DNA of 64,000 nucleotides, from contig DAJPGA010000001.1 in the NCBI GenBank assembly GCA_025992895.1, forward strand, positions 1,196,501 to 1,260,500. Reading direction: 5' to 3'. Source of the stretch: Veillonellaceae bacterium. GTDB lineage: Bacteria; Bacillota; Negativicutes; Veillonellales; Dialisteraceae. The position numbers and the translations under genes are program-made. Below are positions 9,042-19,528 of the stretch, in pieces (position 1 is the stretch's first letter; each line of letters begins with the position of its first letter). The notes below the pieces were generated by a model. That model was not told where the DNA came from. It ran no database searches and saw only the letters and a program-made list of their open reading frames with translations.

Positions 9042-9920
9042 ATGGCAGATACCAAGACTACCATATACTACAACCACAATTTCTATTATGATTTTTCCAA
9101 AATTATCAGCGCTGACGACAGAGGACTCCAGTTCGGCGACGGCTGCTATGAATGGATCCGTATTTTCAACGGGCATCCATTTGCTCTGTCCTATCATACC
9201 GACCGCCTGTACCGTTCGATGAGACTCTTAGACATCCGTCCTGTTACAGCACCGGATGAATTTACTGAAATTGCCGAAGTTGTCATTGATGAATCCGGAA
9301 TCAAGGAAGGATTCATGAAAATTATCGTAACGAGAGGCACTGGTGAACATGATTTCACCATTCCGGCCAGAAACAAACTTCAGCCGAATGTTCTTGTATA
9401 CGCAAGACCGCTTGATGAAGCATCCATTGCAAAAGTTCAGGACGGCATCACCTGCATTACTGCGGAGGATGACCGCGGACATCACTGCGATATCCTTTCC
9501 CTGAACCAGCTGGATAATATGATGGCAAGAGCAGAAGCACAGAAAAAAGGATCTTATGATACGATTTTCATTAAGAACGGACTTCTGACTGAAGCATCCC
9601 ATTCCAATGTCTGCATCGTCAAGGCAGGCGTCATATGGACACCGGCTACCAATGAGCATATGATCCGCGGAATTACACGCTCCCTTGTCCTGACAAGGGT
9701 TGCTCCTACCGCGGGCGTAACATCCATTGATGATGCAGCCGATCCGGTCAAGCTCGAAGATATGATGAATGCGGAAGAAGTATTCCTGACCAATACACAG
9801 GACGGCATCGTTCCCGTTCTTTCCATTGACGGCAAGAAGATCGGCAGAGGCGAAGTAGGACCTGTTACCAGAAAGATTCAGGAACACTACGCACATCTGA
9901 TGAAAGACGGACTCGCATAA
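9042..9920 (+). CDS. Class IV aminotransferase (D-amino-acid/branched-chain type) lacking the PLP lysine
   Basis: 292 residues of fold-type IV PLP enzyme, closest in motifs to D-alanine aminotransferase: DRGLQFGDGCYE near the N-terminus, the substrate Arg in TRG (Arg98), the PLP-pyridine Glu in LTEASHSN (Glu184), and IRGITR near residue 210. The position that holds the catalytic Schiff-base lysine in D-alanine aminotransferase (DIKSLN, Lys145) reads DILSLN here, with Leu152 from codon CTT at 9495-9497. So the fold and cofactor pocket look kept but the lysine is gone. The start at 9042 is chosen because GGAGGTG (9029-9035) overlaps the earlier ATG at 9027. It could be an inactive homologue, a regulator, or an enzyme with changed chemistry. 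It is followed by a terminator. Confidence 0.9.
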   Translation: MADTKTTIYYNHNFYYDFSKIISADDRGLQFGDGCYEWIRIFNGHPFALSYHTDRLYRSMRLLDIRPVTAPDEFTEIAEVVIDESGIKEGFMKIIVTRGTGEHDFTIPARNKLQPNVLVYARPLDEASIAKVQDGITCITAEDDRGHHCDILSLNQLDNMMARAEAQKKGSYDTIFIKNGLLTEASHSNVCIVKAGVIWTPATNEHMIRGITRSLVLTRVAPTAGVTSIDDAADPVKLEDMMNAEEVFLTNTQDGIVPVLSIDGKKIGRGEVGPVTRKIQEHYAHLMKDGLA

Positions 9921-9935
9921 AGGCTTGTTGATAAG

Positions 9936-9968
9936 AACCGCGCGGCAATTAGGGCCGTGCGGTTTTTC
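9936..9968 (+). terminator. Intrinsic terminator
   Basis: AACCGCGCGGC paired with GCCGTGCGGTT (one wobble), 7-base loop, then TTT. Confidence 0.85.
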
Positions 9969-10048
9969 ATTGCAGAGTCCTTTCAGGGAAATCATGCGGC
10001 TTTGGAATCTATGTTCTTAAAAACTATGAATCATCTGGCAGTTTAGTA

Positions 10049-10054
10049 TATAAT
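10049..10054 (+). promoter_or_regulatory. Possible -10 for the ruvCAB series
   Basis: TATAAT in an AT-rich stretch about 63 bases before ruvC; no clear -35 at 17 bases. Confidence 0.35.
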
Positions 10055-10116
10055 AAGAAGAACTGTCATTTGATTCGCGAAGGATGAATCTGTCCAGGAG
10101 AAAGAAACGGGGGACC

Positions 10117-10614
10117 ATGAGGGTACTTGGCATTGATCCCGGAACCGGAAGATGCGGTTTCGGAGTCGTTGAGAAACGGGGAAACCAGATTATTCCCATT
10201 AACTACGGAGTCATTGAAACGTACAAGGATCAAAGCGATCTGGAACGTCTGAATATCGTTTATGAAGGAATAGGCGAGCTCATCGCTGCATACCGTCCTG
10301 AATTCATGGGCGTGGAAACTCTTTATTTCAATACGAATATCACGACCGGTATCAAGGTAGCGCAGGCAAGGGGCGTCATCCTTCTTGCAGGATACCGGCA
10401 GAATGTGCCGATCATTCCCGTGACACCGCTGCAGGTCAAGCAGCAGATGGCGGGATACGGCAGGGCGACAAAGAAGCAGGTCATTGAAATGGTCATGCGG
10501 ATGATGAATATTACTAAGAAAATCGATCCTGATGATGCTGCCGATGCGCTTGCCATCGGACTTACAGCCATTTATCATGTGGAACACCGCAGTTTGTTTG
10601 AGAGGGAAAAATGA
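10117..10614 (+). CDS. ruvC: Holliday junction resolvase RuvC
   Basis: Endonuclease that cuts four-way junctions bound by RuvAB. 165 residues, the usual length. The first catalytic Asp is in LGIDPGTG (Asp7), a Glu in VETLYF follows near residue 67, and the C-terminal acidic pair is in DPDDAADA near 139-143. The ATG at 10117 is used because GGGGG precedes it and the family begins MRVLGIDPG; an in-frame ATG at 10084 would add an unlikely basic tail. It overlaps ruvA by four bases (ATGA), so the two are translationally coupled. Confidence 0.97.
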   Translation: MRVLGIDPGTGRCGFGVVEKRGNQIIPINYGVIETYKDQSDLERLNIVYEGIGELIAAYRPEFMGVETLYFNTNITTGIKVAQARGVILLAGYRQNVPIIPVTPLQVKQQMAGYGRATKKQVIEMVMRMMNITKKIDPDDAADALAIGLTAIYHVEHRSLFEREK

Positions 10615-11216
10615 TCGGATATATAAAAGGAATTGTTTCCGGATTTCCAAAAGATGCATGCTTTCTTGAAACCGGAGGGATTGGATACAGGATTTTCATC
10701 TCGGAAAGAACAAGATCTCTTCTCCATATCGGGGAAGAGGCAAGACTTCTGACATACATGGCCGTCCGCGAGGATGCTATACTCTTATATGGATTTCCAG
10801 AGCAGGATGAATATGATTTGTTCCTGATCCTGATTTCCGTTTCCAAGATAGGCCCCAAGGTGGCAATAGGCATCCTTTCTTCCATGACGCCGGATGCATT
10901 TGTCCGCGCAATCGTATCGAGAAATGTGACAGCTCTTACGAAGCTTCCGGGAATCGGAAAGAAAACAGCAGAGCGCCTGGTTGTCGAGCTGAAGGACAAG
11001 GTGGCAAATCTTGAAACGGAAGGCGTTTCAATGGAAGGCGAAGATATCGCGGCAGCCGACAGCGGACTTATAGGACAGGCATCCCTGGCGCTTTCCGGTC
11101 TCGGTTATTCCAGTGAGGAAGTGCTGCCTCTTCTCAAGAAACTGGCGCCTGATCACCCGGCGCTTTCAGATTTGATCGGCGCTGTGCTTCGTGAATTTGG
11201 CAAAGCACAGGGGTAG
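10611..11216 (+). CDS. ruvA: Holliday junction branch migration protein RuvA
   Basis: 201 residues. It recognises the junction as a tetramer and loads RuvB. The N-terminal OB domain starts MIGYIKGIV, helix-hairpin-helix motifs include LTKLPGIGKKTAERLVVELKDK near residues 105-130, and the C-terminal three-helix domain that contacts RuvB ends the protein. It overlaps ruvC by four bases and is followed by ruvB after 12 bases, the classic ruvCAB order. Confidence 0.97.
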   Translation: MIGYIKGIVSGFPKDACFLETGGIGYRIFISERTRSLLHIGEEARLLTYMAVREDAILLYGFPEQDEYDLFLILISVSKIGPKVAIGILSSMTPDAFVRAIVSRNVTALTKLPGIGKKTAERLVVELKDKVANLETEGVSMEGEDIAAADSGLIGQASLALSGLGYSSEEVLPLLKKLAPDHPALSDLIGAVLREFGKAQG

Positions 11217-11228
11217 GGGAGATGAATC

Positions 11229-12320
11229 ATGAAGAATAAATACATTAAAAGCCTGGGCGGAGAAAAGGATGAAGAGGTGCTTGGAAGCACAGGACGCATC
11301 GTTTCTACAGAAGAATCTTCCAAAGATGCCTGGCAGACATCTCTCCGCCCTCAGCGTCTCGACGATTATATCGGACAGACTGCCTTCAAGAACAATTTGA
11401 AGGTTTATATTGAAGCAGCCAAAGGGAGAGGCGAATCCCTGGACCATGTTCTTCTCTACGGGCCTCCGGGGCTCGGGAAGACGACAATGGCCAAAATCAT
11501 TGCCAATGAGCTGGGGTCCCAGTTCAAGGTGACAAGCGGCCCGGCGATTGCGCGTCCTGGCGAGCTTGCTGCCATTCTTACCACGCTGCAGGAACATGAT
11601 GTCCTTTTCATTGACGAAATCCACCGCTTGAACAGGAGCGTCGAAGAAATCCTCTATTCTGCGATGGAAGACTTCGCGCTCGATCTGGTCATGGGAAAGG
11701 GAACAGGTGCGACTTCTGTCCGTATCAATCTGGCTCCGTTCACGCTGATCGGTGCTACGACGAGACCGGGGTCCCTTTCAGCACCTTTGCGGGACCGTTT
11801 CCTGATCAATCATCATATGGAATTCTATGAACCGGATGAATTGAAGCACATCATCACCCGCGCTGCCGGGATTCTTAATATCGAGATTGAAGAGAGCGGG
11901 GCAGCAGAGATTGCCCGCCGCTCAAGGGGTACGCCGCGTATCGCCAACAGGCTTCTGAAGAGAATCCGCGATTTTGCACAGATAAAAAACAGCGCCATTA
12001 CAGCGGAAATCGCATCAGAAGCCATGGAAGCGCTCCATGTGGACGATATCGGCCTTGATGATCTGGACAATGAAATCCTGAAGTGCATCATTTACAAGTT
12101 CAATGGCGGTCCGGTCGGAGTGGATACGATTTCAGCCGCTGTCAGCGAGGAACGCAATACGATTGAAGATGTGTGCGAACCATACCTTATGCAGATCGGA
12201 TTTATTTCCCGCACGCCCCGCGGCAGGATTGCCATGAAAGCGGCTTACGACCATATCGGAGCCGTCTGGGATAAGAAACCGGAAGAGGTTCTCAGGGAGG
12301 AAGCAGATGGGGATCGGTAA
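11229..12320 (+). CDS. ruvB: Holliday junction helicase RuvB
   Basis: AAA+ motor of branch migration, 363 residues. Walker [10 protein letters not shown], Walker B IDEIHRL, sensor 1 GATTRPG and the arginine-finger region RDRF are all present, followed by the winged-helix domain (GPVGVDTIS and [10 protein letters not shown]). The N-terminus carries about 20 residues more than Escherichia coli RuvB, so initiation a little downstream is possible. The 3' end overlaps the next gene by 14 bases. Confidence 0.96.
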   Translation: MKNKYIKSLGGEKDEEVLGSTGRIVSTEESSKDAWQTSLRPQRLDDYIGQTAFKNNLKVYIEAAKGRGESLDHVLLYGPPGLGKTTMAKIIANELGSQFKVTSGPAIARPGELAAILTTLQEHDVLFIDEIHRLNRSVEEILYSAMEDFALDLVMGKGTGATSVRINLAPFTLIGATTRPGSLSAPLRDRFLINHHMEFYEPDELKHIITRAAGILNIEIEESGAAEIARRSRGTPRIANRLLKRIRDFAQIKNSAITAEIASEAMEALHVDDIGLDDLDNEILKCIIYKFNGGPVGVDTISAAVSEERNTIEDVCEPYLMQIGFISRTPRGRIAMKAAYDHIGAVWDKKPEEVLREEADGDR

Positions 12321-12519
12321 GACACTTGTTATCTTTGGAATTATTTGTATTGCAGCCGGGCTGTTTTTCATGGCAGGCGGAAAACTTTCTTTTCTGGGGC
12401 ACCTTCCCGGCGATATTCATTTTTCCAAGGGCAATACGGATGTTTACTTCCCATGGGTATCCTGCCTTGTCGTCAGCATTGTTGGTACGGTTCTGTTGAA
12501 CCTGTTTTTCAGAAGGTGA
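12307..12519 (+). CDS. DUF2905-family small membrane protein
   Basis: 70 residues with two hydrophobic helices flanking a short loop [13 protein letters not shown], the hallmark of the DUF2905 family, whose function is unknown. It begins inside the last codons of ruvB; the ribosome site (AGGAGG) lies in ruvB codons. The position after ruvB and before a SpoIID-like gene is shared with other Firmicutes, to my knowledge. Cytoplasmic membrane location is inferred. Confidence 0.85.
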   Translation: MGIGKTLVIFGIICIAAGLFFMAGGKLSFLGHLPGDIHFSKGNTDVYFPWVSCLVVSIVGTVLLNLFFRR

Positions 12520-12524
12520 ACGCT

Positions 12525-13856
12525 ATGAGACGAAAAATCATTACGATTGCCCTGGCAGCGCTTATGGCAGCAAGTGCCGGTATAAGCGCAAAAGCCGAGT
12601 CTATTCCCATTCAGAGACGTCCTGTAACGATTACGCATATGTCAGTCCCGGCAGTGCCGGCTTCTCCTTCCGTGAAGAAAACGGCTTCCCAAAATGAAAA
12701 GACCATTTCAAAAGCCGGATCGAAAACGGAAAAGGAAGAGAGAAAGGACGAGAAGCCTAAAAGCACGAGTCCTCTGATTGAAGTAGGGCTCATTTCCGGC
12801 TCAGAACTTCGTCTGGCCGGTGCCTCCGACTTTAATGCAAAGGCCGGGGGAAAGACTATCGGAAAGTACAAGACAGGCTCTGTCGTAGTTCTTACGAGAA
12901 AAGGCAGCAATGTGTATGTGAACGGCAAAAAAGCAGGCCGGGAAGTTATTTTCATGCCCGGTCGTAATGTGCCCGGTTTTCTTGTCAAGGGAAACAAGTA
13001 CAGGGGAGATATGAAAGCCATTCCCTCAAGCTGGGGAAATGGAATCACGCTCATCAATGTGCTTCCCATGGAAGATTACCTGAAAGGCGTCGTACCAAGT
13101 GAAATCGTTCCATCCTGGAGAATGGATGCGATTAAAGCACAGGCAGTTGCCGCGCGCACGTACGCCACTTATCACAGGAATGGATACCGGTCATCCGGCT
13201 ACGATGTGACTGATGATACAAGGACCCAGGTCTACCGCGGCTTTTCAGCGGAAACAGCAGCTACAAACCGTGCAGTTTCTGAAACGGCCGGGGAAGTGAT
13301 CACTTACGCAGGAAAACCGATTGATGCGCTTTTCCATTCAAGCGGCGGCGGTTTTACAGAAAACAGCGAAAATGTGTGGGGCTCCGTCATTCCTTACTTA
13401 AGGGGCGTCAAGGAGGAATCAAGCACTTATCTCATGACACCGTGGAAGAAAACGATGACGAAGGCATCTTTTACCAGGAGCCTCGAAAATGCCGGATACA
13501 AGATCGGTGACCTGAAGAGCATCAAATTATCCCATCTGAAAAAAGGCGAGGCCAATCATTCTTCTGACAGGGGAATTTCCGGCCGCGTCAAGTCAGTTGT
13601 TTTTGTCGGCAAGAAAGGGCGCGCGACAGTTTCAGGAGAAAGGCTGCAGAGGCTTTACGGCCTGGACAGCACGCTTTTCGATATTTCTGCCAAAGGAAAA
13701 GAACTGACGATTACAGGGTATGGATACGGCCACGGGCTCGGCCTTTCCCAGTGGGGAGCCGAGGCGATGGCTGAAAAGCATGGAGACGGGAAAAATTATT
13801 ATAAAACAATTTTGTCCCATTATTTTACAGGCACAAAAATAGAGAAGATTTATTAA
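12525..13856 (+). CDS. SpoIID/LytB-domain exported protein
   Basis: 443 residues. A signal peptide (MRRKIITIALAALMAASAG, cleavage likely after AKA) leads to a Lys/Ser-rich linker to about residue 85 and then the SpoIID domain. Recognisable parts are LPMEDYLKGVVPSE, the AVAARTYA segment, FHSSGGG and the end motif GYGHGLGLSQWGAEAMA. SpoIID of spore formers is a lytic transglycosylase that remodels peptidoglycan in engulfment; LytB-type relatives enhance wall amidases. No sporulation genes beyond this and a BofA-like protein are seen, so a vegetative wall role is more likely. The ATG at 12525 is chosen for its ribosome site AAGGTG and because it starts the signal peptide; longer starts overlap DUF2905. 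Confidence 0.88.
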   Translation: MRRKIITIALAALMAASAGISAKAESIPIQRRPVTITHMSVPAVPASPSVKKTASQNEKTISKAGSKTEKEERKDEKPKSTSPLIEVGLISGSELRLAGASDFNAKAGGKTIGKYKTGSVVVLTRKGSNVYVNGKKAGREVIFMPGRNVPGFLVKGNKYRGDMKAIPSSWGNGITLINVLPMEDYLKGVVPSEIVPSWRMDAIKAQAVAARTYATYHRNGYRSSGYDVTDDTRTQVYRGFSAETAATNRAVSETAGEVITYAGKPIDALFHSSGGGFTENSENVWGSVIPYLRGVKEESSTYLMTPWKKTMTKASFTRSLENAGYKIGDLKSIKLSHLKKGEANHSSDRGISGRVKSVVFVGKKGRATVSGERLQRLYGLDSTLFDISAKGKELTITGYGYGHGLGLSQWGAEAMAEKHGDGKNYYKTILSHYFTGTKIEKIY

Positions 13857-13920
13857 TCGTGCCTTCAGCAGAAAAATGCTGAAACAATCAATTATAAAGA
13901 AACGGGAGTTAGATTAAGCA

Positions 13921-16061
<2,141 letters not shown>

Positions 16062-16090
16062 AGAAATTAAAGACAGAGCCCATTTTGTTG

Positions 16091-16099
16091 TGGTAAAAT
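16091..16099 (+). promoter_or_regulatory. Extended -10 promoter for yajC-secDF
   Basis: TGGTAAAAT in the tgt-yajC gap, with no convincing -35. Confidence 0.4.
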
Positions 16100-16129
16100 A
16101 AACGATATGAGTTTACGGAGGTGAATGAA

Positions 16130-16606
16130 TTGGAACAAGCGATGAACTTTTTGAGTTTAGTATGGCCTTTCCTGATCCTGATTGCCATTTTCTACTTTTT
16201 CATGTATCGTCCGCAGAAGAAACTGCGTCTTGAAAGAGGAAGATTTTTGCTGTCCTTGAAGAGGGGAGATCATGTAGTTACTTCCGGCGGCGTGCACGGC
16301 GTGATCAAAGTTCTGTGTGATAAGTATGTAGAACTGGAAATTGCACCGAAGGTCGTCATCAAAGTTGAAAAATCTGCCATCCAGCATGGAGATGTCAAGC
16401 TGATTGATGAAGAAGCTGCCAAGAAGGCAGTTGCCGACGGCACAGTAAAGACCGTACAGAATCCTGACGGCAGCGAAACTCAGATCGTTGAAGAAGTCGT
16501 TGAAGTAGATGATCCGAAAGATGCGGGCACAGAGGTCATTGAGGAAGTTGTCGAAGAAGACGCTAAATCTACTGAAAAGACACCGGCGAAAGAGGAAAAG
16601 AAATGA
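16130..16606 (+). CDS. yajC: Preprotein translocase subunit YajC
   Basis: A single N-terminal membrane helix (WPFLILIAIFYFFMYRPQ) is followed by the conserved cytoplasmic segment LKRGDHVVTSGGVHGVI and an unusually long acidic tail rich in Glu, Val and Asp, making 158 residues against about 90-110 in most bacteria. YajC joins SecDF in the holo-translocon, and secDF follow two genes later. TTG at 16130 is preferred because GGAGGTG (16117-16123) sits six bases upstream; the GTG at 16121 lies within that ribosome site. It overlaps the next gene by four bases. Confidence 0.9.
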   Translation: MEQAMNFLSLVWPFLILIAIFYFFMYRPQKKLRLERGRFLLSLKRGDHVVTSGGVHGVIKVLCDKYVELEIAPKVVIKVEKSAIQHGDVKLIDEEAAKKAVADGTVKTVQNPDGSETQIVEEVVEVDDPKDAGTEVIEEVVEEDAKSTEKTPAKEEKK

Positions 16607-17196
16607 CAGAATCGAATCCTTCAATTTCCGAAAGGAAAAAGGGGCTTCGGCAGAAGATGCTCGCCATGAGGCGGGCTCTTTCTGCTAATGAAACGGAGAG
16701 CAGGAGTTCCTCTCTTAAAGAGAATATCCTTTTACTTCCGGAATATAAGAACGCGAAGAAGATCATGGCTTTCCTTGCCATGAAAGGGGAATCCAATCTG
16801 GATGAATTCATCAGGCAGGCTCTTCTTGATGGAAAAGAAGTCTACATTCCTGTGTGCCTTCCAAAGCGCCAGATGGAAGCAGGACGCCTGATTGATATGG
16901 AACACTTTGAAAAGGGCCCGCTGGGTCTTAGGAATCTTCCTTCCGGGTATGAAGTGACCGAACCTGAGTCGCTCGATCTCGTATTGGTCCCGGGACTTGC
17001 TGTCAGCAGGGAAGGAGTCCGTCTCGGTATGGGAGCCGGATATTATGACAGATACCTTTCCCGTGTCCCATTTGAGAAAAGGGTGGCTGCCCTGTGGGAT
17101 TTCCAGGTGATTCCGGATATTCCGTCTGAACCGTTTGATCAGAAGATAGCGAAGATTGTAACCGACAAATTTGTCATCGTTACGAAAAGAGGTTGA
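16603..17196 (+). CDS. 5-formyltetrahydrofolate cyclo-ligase
   Basis: 197 residues. It converts 5-formyl-THF to 5,10-methenyl-THF with ATP. The C-terminal signature GVRLGMGAGYYDRYLSR is present, with the basic N-terminal ISERKKGLRQKML helix that binds ATP phosphates and the FLAMKGE strand. It sits oddly between yajC and secD, overlapping yajC by four bases, so it is expressed with the translocase genes. The secD start lies five bases after its stop. Confidence 0.93.
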   Translation: MTESNPSISERKKGLRQKMLAMRRALSANETESRSSSLKENILLLPEYKNAKKIMAFLAMKGESNLDEFIRQALLDGKEVYIPVCLPKRQMEAGRLIDMEHFEKGPLGLRNLPSGYEVTEPESLDLVLVPGLAVSREGVRLGMGAGYYDRYLSRVPFEKRVAALWDFQVIPDIPSEPFDQKIAKIVTDKFVIVTKRG

Positions 17197-17200
17197 AGTT

Positions 17201-18448
17201 TTGGAAAAGAAAAGTAAAAGCCCCGTGAGGAAGGGCGCTCTGCTTCGATTTTTCGTAGTCATTTTTGCGATTATCGGCATATTTGCATGTACTGTCGGAT
17301 GGCTTGCCGGACATATCCGTCAGGGCCTTGACCTTCAGGGCGGGACCCATATTGTCATGCAGGCAGAAGATACAGATCAGAACAAGGTTACGCCGGAGGC
17401 CATTACCCAGGTCATCAATATCATGCAGAAGCGTGTCAATGAAATGGGTCTGACTGAACCAATCATCCAGCGTGAAGGCAGCAACCGTATCATCATTGAA
17501 CTTCCGGGCGAGAAAGATCCGCAGAAGGCTATTGAAACGATCGGCAAGACGGCCGTCCTGCAGTTCAAGGATGAAGAGGGCAATGTCCGCCTGACCGGCG
17601 AAGATTTGAAAGATGCCAAGGAACAGCTCGGCCAGAACAAGCAGCCGCTCGTATCCCTGAAATTCAGTGATGAAGGCGGAAAGAAGTTTGCTGACCTGAC
17701 TGCTGCCAATGTCGGAAGACATATCGGCATTTATCTTGATGGCGAAATGCTGACCAATCCGGTCGTCAATGAAGCCATTACGGGCGGCGCAGCCGTCATT
17801 ACGGGCCAGAGAACACTTGAAGAAGCCAAAGATCTGGCTATCCTTCTTCGAAGCGGCGCACTGCCGGTCAAGATGTCTGTCCTTGAAGTAAGAACAGTAG
17901 GACCGTCTCTGGGACAGGATTCCAAAGACAAGTCCATTGTTGCGTTTACTCTCGGTCTCTCGCTTGTCGTACTGTTCATGCTGGCAGTTTACCGCGTATC
18001 CGGATTCGTGGCTGATATAGCGCTTCTGGTATATGTACTGATTCTTTTAGGCGTTTTGTACCTGCTCCATGCGACACTGACGCTTCCAAGCATAGCGGGC
18101 GTCATATTGTCCATAGGTATGGCGGTGGACGCGAACGTCCTCATATTTGAACGATTCAAGGAGGAAATACAGGAAGGCAAGATTCTCCGCCTTGCTGTAC
18201 AGGCCGGTTTCAAGAGAGCTTTCGTAACGATTTTCGATGCGAACATGACAGTCATCATTACGTCTGCCATCCTCTTCTTCCTGGGGAGCGCAACAGTCAA
18301 GGGCTTTGCATTGACACTTGGTCTTGGCGTTGCCGTATCCATGTTTACAGCCATTACAGTCAGCCGCACGCTCCTGATGCTCCTGATTGATGCCAACTGG
18401 ATCCATAACCCCTGGTGGTTTGGCGGGAAAAGGGGGTATGACAGATAA
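17201..18448 (+). CDS. secD: Protein translocase subunit SecD
   Basis: 415 residues, in the size range of short bacterial SecD and much shorter than the 615-residue Escherichia coli protein. The first helix is followed by GLDLQGGTHIVM, the D1 signature. The periplasmic P1 head covers about residues 50-240, then five more helices include SIGMAVDANVLIFERFKEE (D5). SecDF uses proton flow to help the late steps of secretion. TTG at 17201 is chosen since AGAGGTTG lies just upstream; another TTG at 17171 would overlap the preceding gene. It overlaps secF by one base (TAATG). Confidence 0.95.
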   Translation: MEKKSKSPVRKGALLRFFVVIFAIIGIFACTVGWLAGHIRQGLDLQGGTHIVMQAEDTDQNKVTPEAITQVINIMQKRVNEMGLTEPIIQREGSNRIIIELPGEKDPQKAIETIGKTAVLQFKDEEGNVRLTGEDLKDAKEQLGQNKQPLVSLKFSDEGGKKFADLTAANVGRHIGIYLDGEMLTNPVVNEAITGGAAVITGQRTLEEAKDLAILLRSGALPVKMSVLEVRTVGPSLGQDSKDKSIVAFTLGLSLVVLFMLAVYRVSGFVADIALLVYVLILLGVLYLLHATLTLPSIAGVILSIGMAVDANVLIFERFKEEIQEGKILRLAVQAGFKRAFVTIFDANMTVIITSAILFFLGSATVKGFALTLGLGVAVSMFTAITVSRTLLMLLIDANWIHNPWWFGGKRGYDR

Positions 18449-19401
18449 TGTTTAATAACTTTGATTTCATTTCCAAAAGAAAGATCTGGTTCTCTTTCTC
18501 AGGGATTCTGATCGTACTCTCCATCATTTCCATCATTACCTTCGACTTTAACTGGGGCATTGATTTTACCGGCGGCACTATCCTTGAACTTGGATTTGGC
18601 AAACCGGTCACTGTCGAACAGGTCAGAGACGGTCTCCGCAAGGATGGTCTTGAGACAGCTGTCATTCAGCTTTCCGGCAAGAATGTCCAGGGCGAATCCG
18701 GTGATGATGTCATCATCAGGACAAAGAACCTGAGCCCGGAAGAAGCACAGACGGTCGTTTCTGATGTCAGCAGCGAAGTCGGACAGACAGACCTCAAGCG
18801 TATGGAAACTGTCGGCGCTGTCATTGGTTCCGAAGTAACGAAGAATACACTGCTCAACGTACTCATTTCCTTCGGCGCAATGATCCTTTACATGTCGATC
18901 CGTTTCGAACACAGAATTGCACTTTCAGCGATTGTCGCCATTACGCACGATATCCTGATGGTTCTGGGTATTTTTGCATTCTTCCATCTGGAAGTGGATG
19001 CATCGTTCCTGGCAGCTATCCTGACAGTTCTTGGCTATTCCATGAACGAATCTGTTGTCATATTCGACCGAATCCGCGAAGCGATGCATACGCATAAGCG
19101 TACGGACAGTTATGCTGTCCTGGCGAATGATTCCATTCACCAGACAATCCGCCGTTCGCTTTACACACTGACCACGACACTCTTCTGTGTAGCCTCCCTT
19201 TATTTCTTCGGCGGGGATACGACAAAGAACTTTGCTCTGGTTATGCTGATCGGCTTCATTTCCGGCGCTTATTCCTCTGTCTGCGTGGCTACGTCCATCT
19301 GGGTTACCTGGAATGAACATATTTCAAGCGACAGAAACCGCAAGGCCAAGGAAACGAAAGAAGCAAAAACAGGAAAGAAACTTAAGGCAGCCAAGGCCTA
19401 G
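18448..19401 (+). CDS. secF: Protein translocase subunit SecF
   Basis: 317 residues. The first helix is followed by GIDFTGGTILEL, then a short periplasmic domain and five more helices with LTVLGYSMNESVVIFDRIRE, the SecF counterpart of the SecD D5 motif. The tail is Lys-rich and cytoplasmic. It is coupled to secD by a one-base overlap and followed by a terminator that closes this unit. Confidence 0.96.
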   Translation: MFNNFDFISKRKIWFSFSGILIVLSIISIITFDFNWGIDFTGGTILELGFGKPVTVEQVRDGLRKDGLETAVIQLSGKNVQGESGDDVIIRTKNLSPEEAQTVVSDVSSEVGQTDLKRMETVGAVIGSEVTKNTLLNVLISFGAMILYMSIRFEHRIALSAIVAITHDILMVLGIFAFFHLEVDASFLAAILTVLGYSMNESVVIFDRIREAMHTHKRTDSYAVLANDSIHQTIRRSLYTLTTTLFCVASLYFFGGDTTKNFALVMLIGFISGAYSSVCVATSIWVTWNEHISSDRNRKAKETKEAKTGKKLKAAKA

Positions 19402-19423
19402 AGCTTACTGTATGAAAAGAAGG

Positions 19424-19450
19424 GCGGAAGCCGGGCGCTTCCGCTTTTTT
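19424..19450 (+). terminator. Intrinsic terminator after secF
   Basis: Perfect 8-bp stem GCGGAAGC/GCTTCCGC with a 5-base loop, then TTTTTT. Confidence 0.9.
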
Positions 19451-19513
19451 CTTACCTATCTGAATTTATATGCCTGATGAGATTGGATCAGACGCTCATC
19501 AGGGATTGACTCG

Positions 19514-19522
19514 TGATATAAT
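19514..19522 (+). promoter_or_regulatory. Extended -10 promoter abutting mtaB start
   Basis: TGATATAAT with TATAAT at 19517-19522. A start site six to seven bases later falls on the mtaB ATG at 19529, so the transcript may be leaderless. Confidence 0.5.
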
Positions 19523-19528
19523 AAAACC

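Noticed and set aside
12345..12524. Longer start for the SpoIID-like gene
   Set aside because: It would overlap DUF2905 and place the signal peptide internally; the ATG at 12525 has a ribosome site.
13864..13883. Hairpin TTCAGCA/TGCTGAA before queA as a terminator
   Set aside because: The stem is short and has no T run, so I did not call it.
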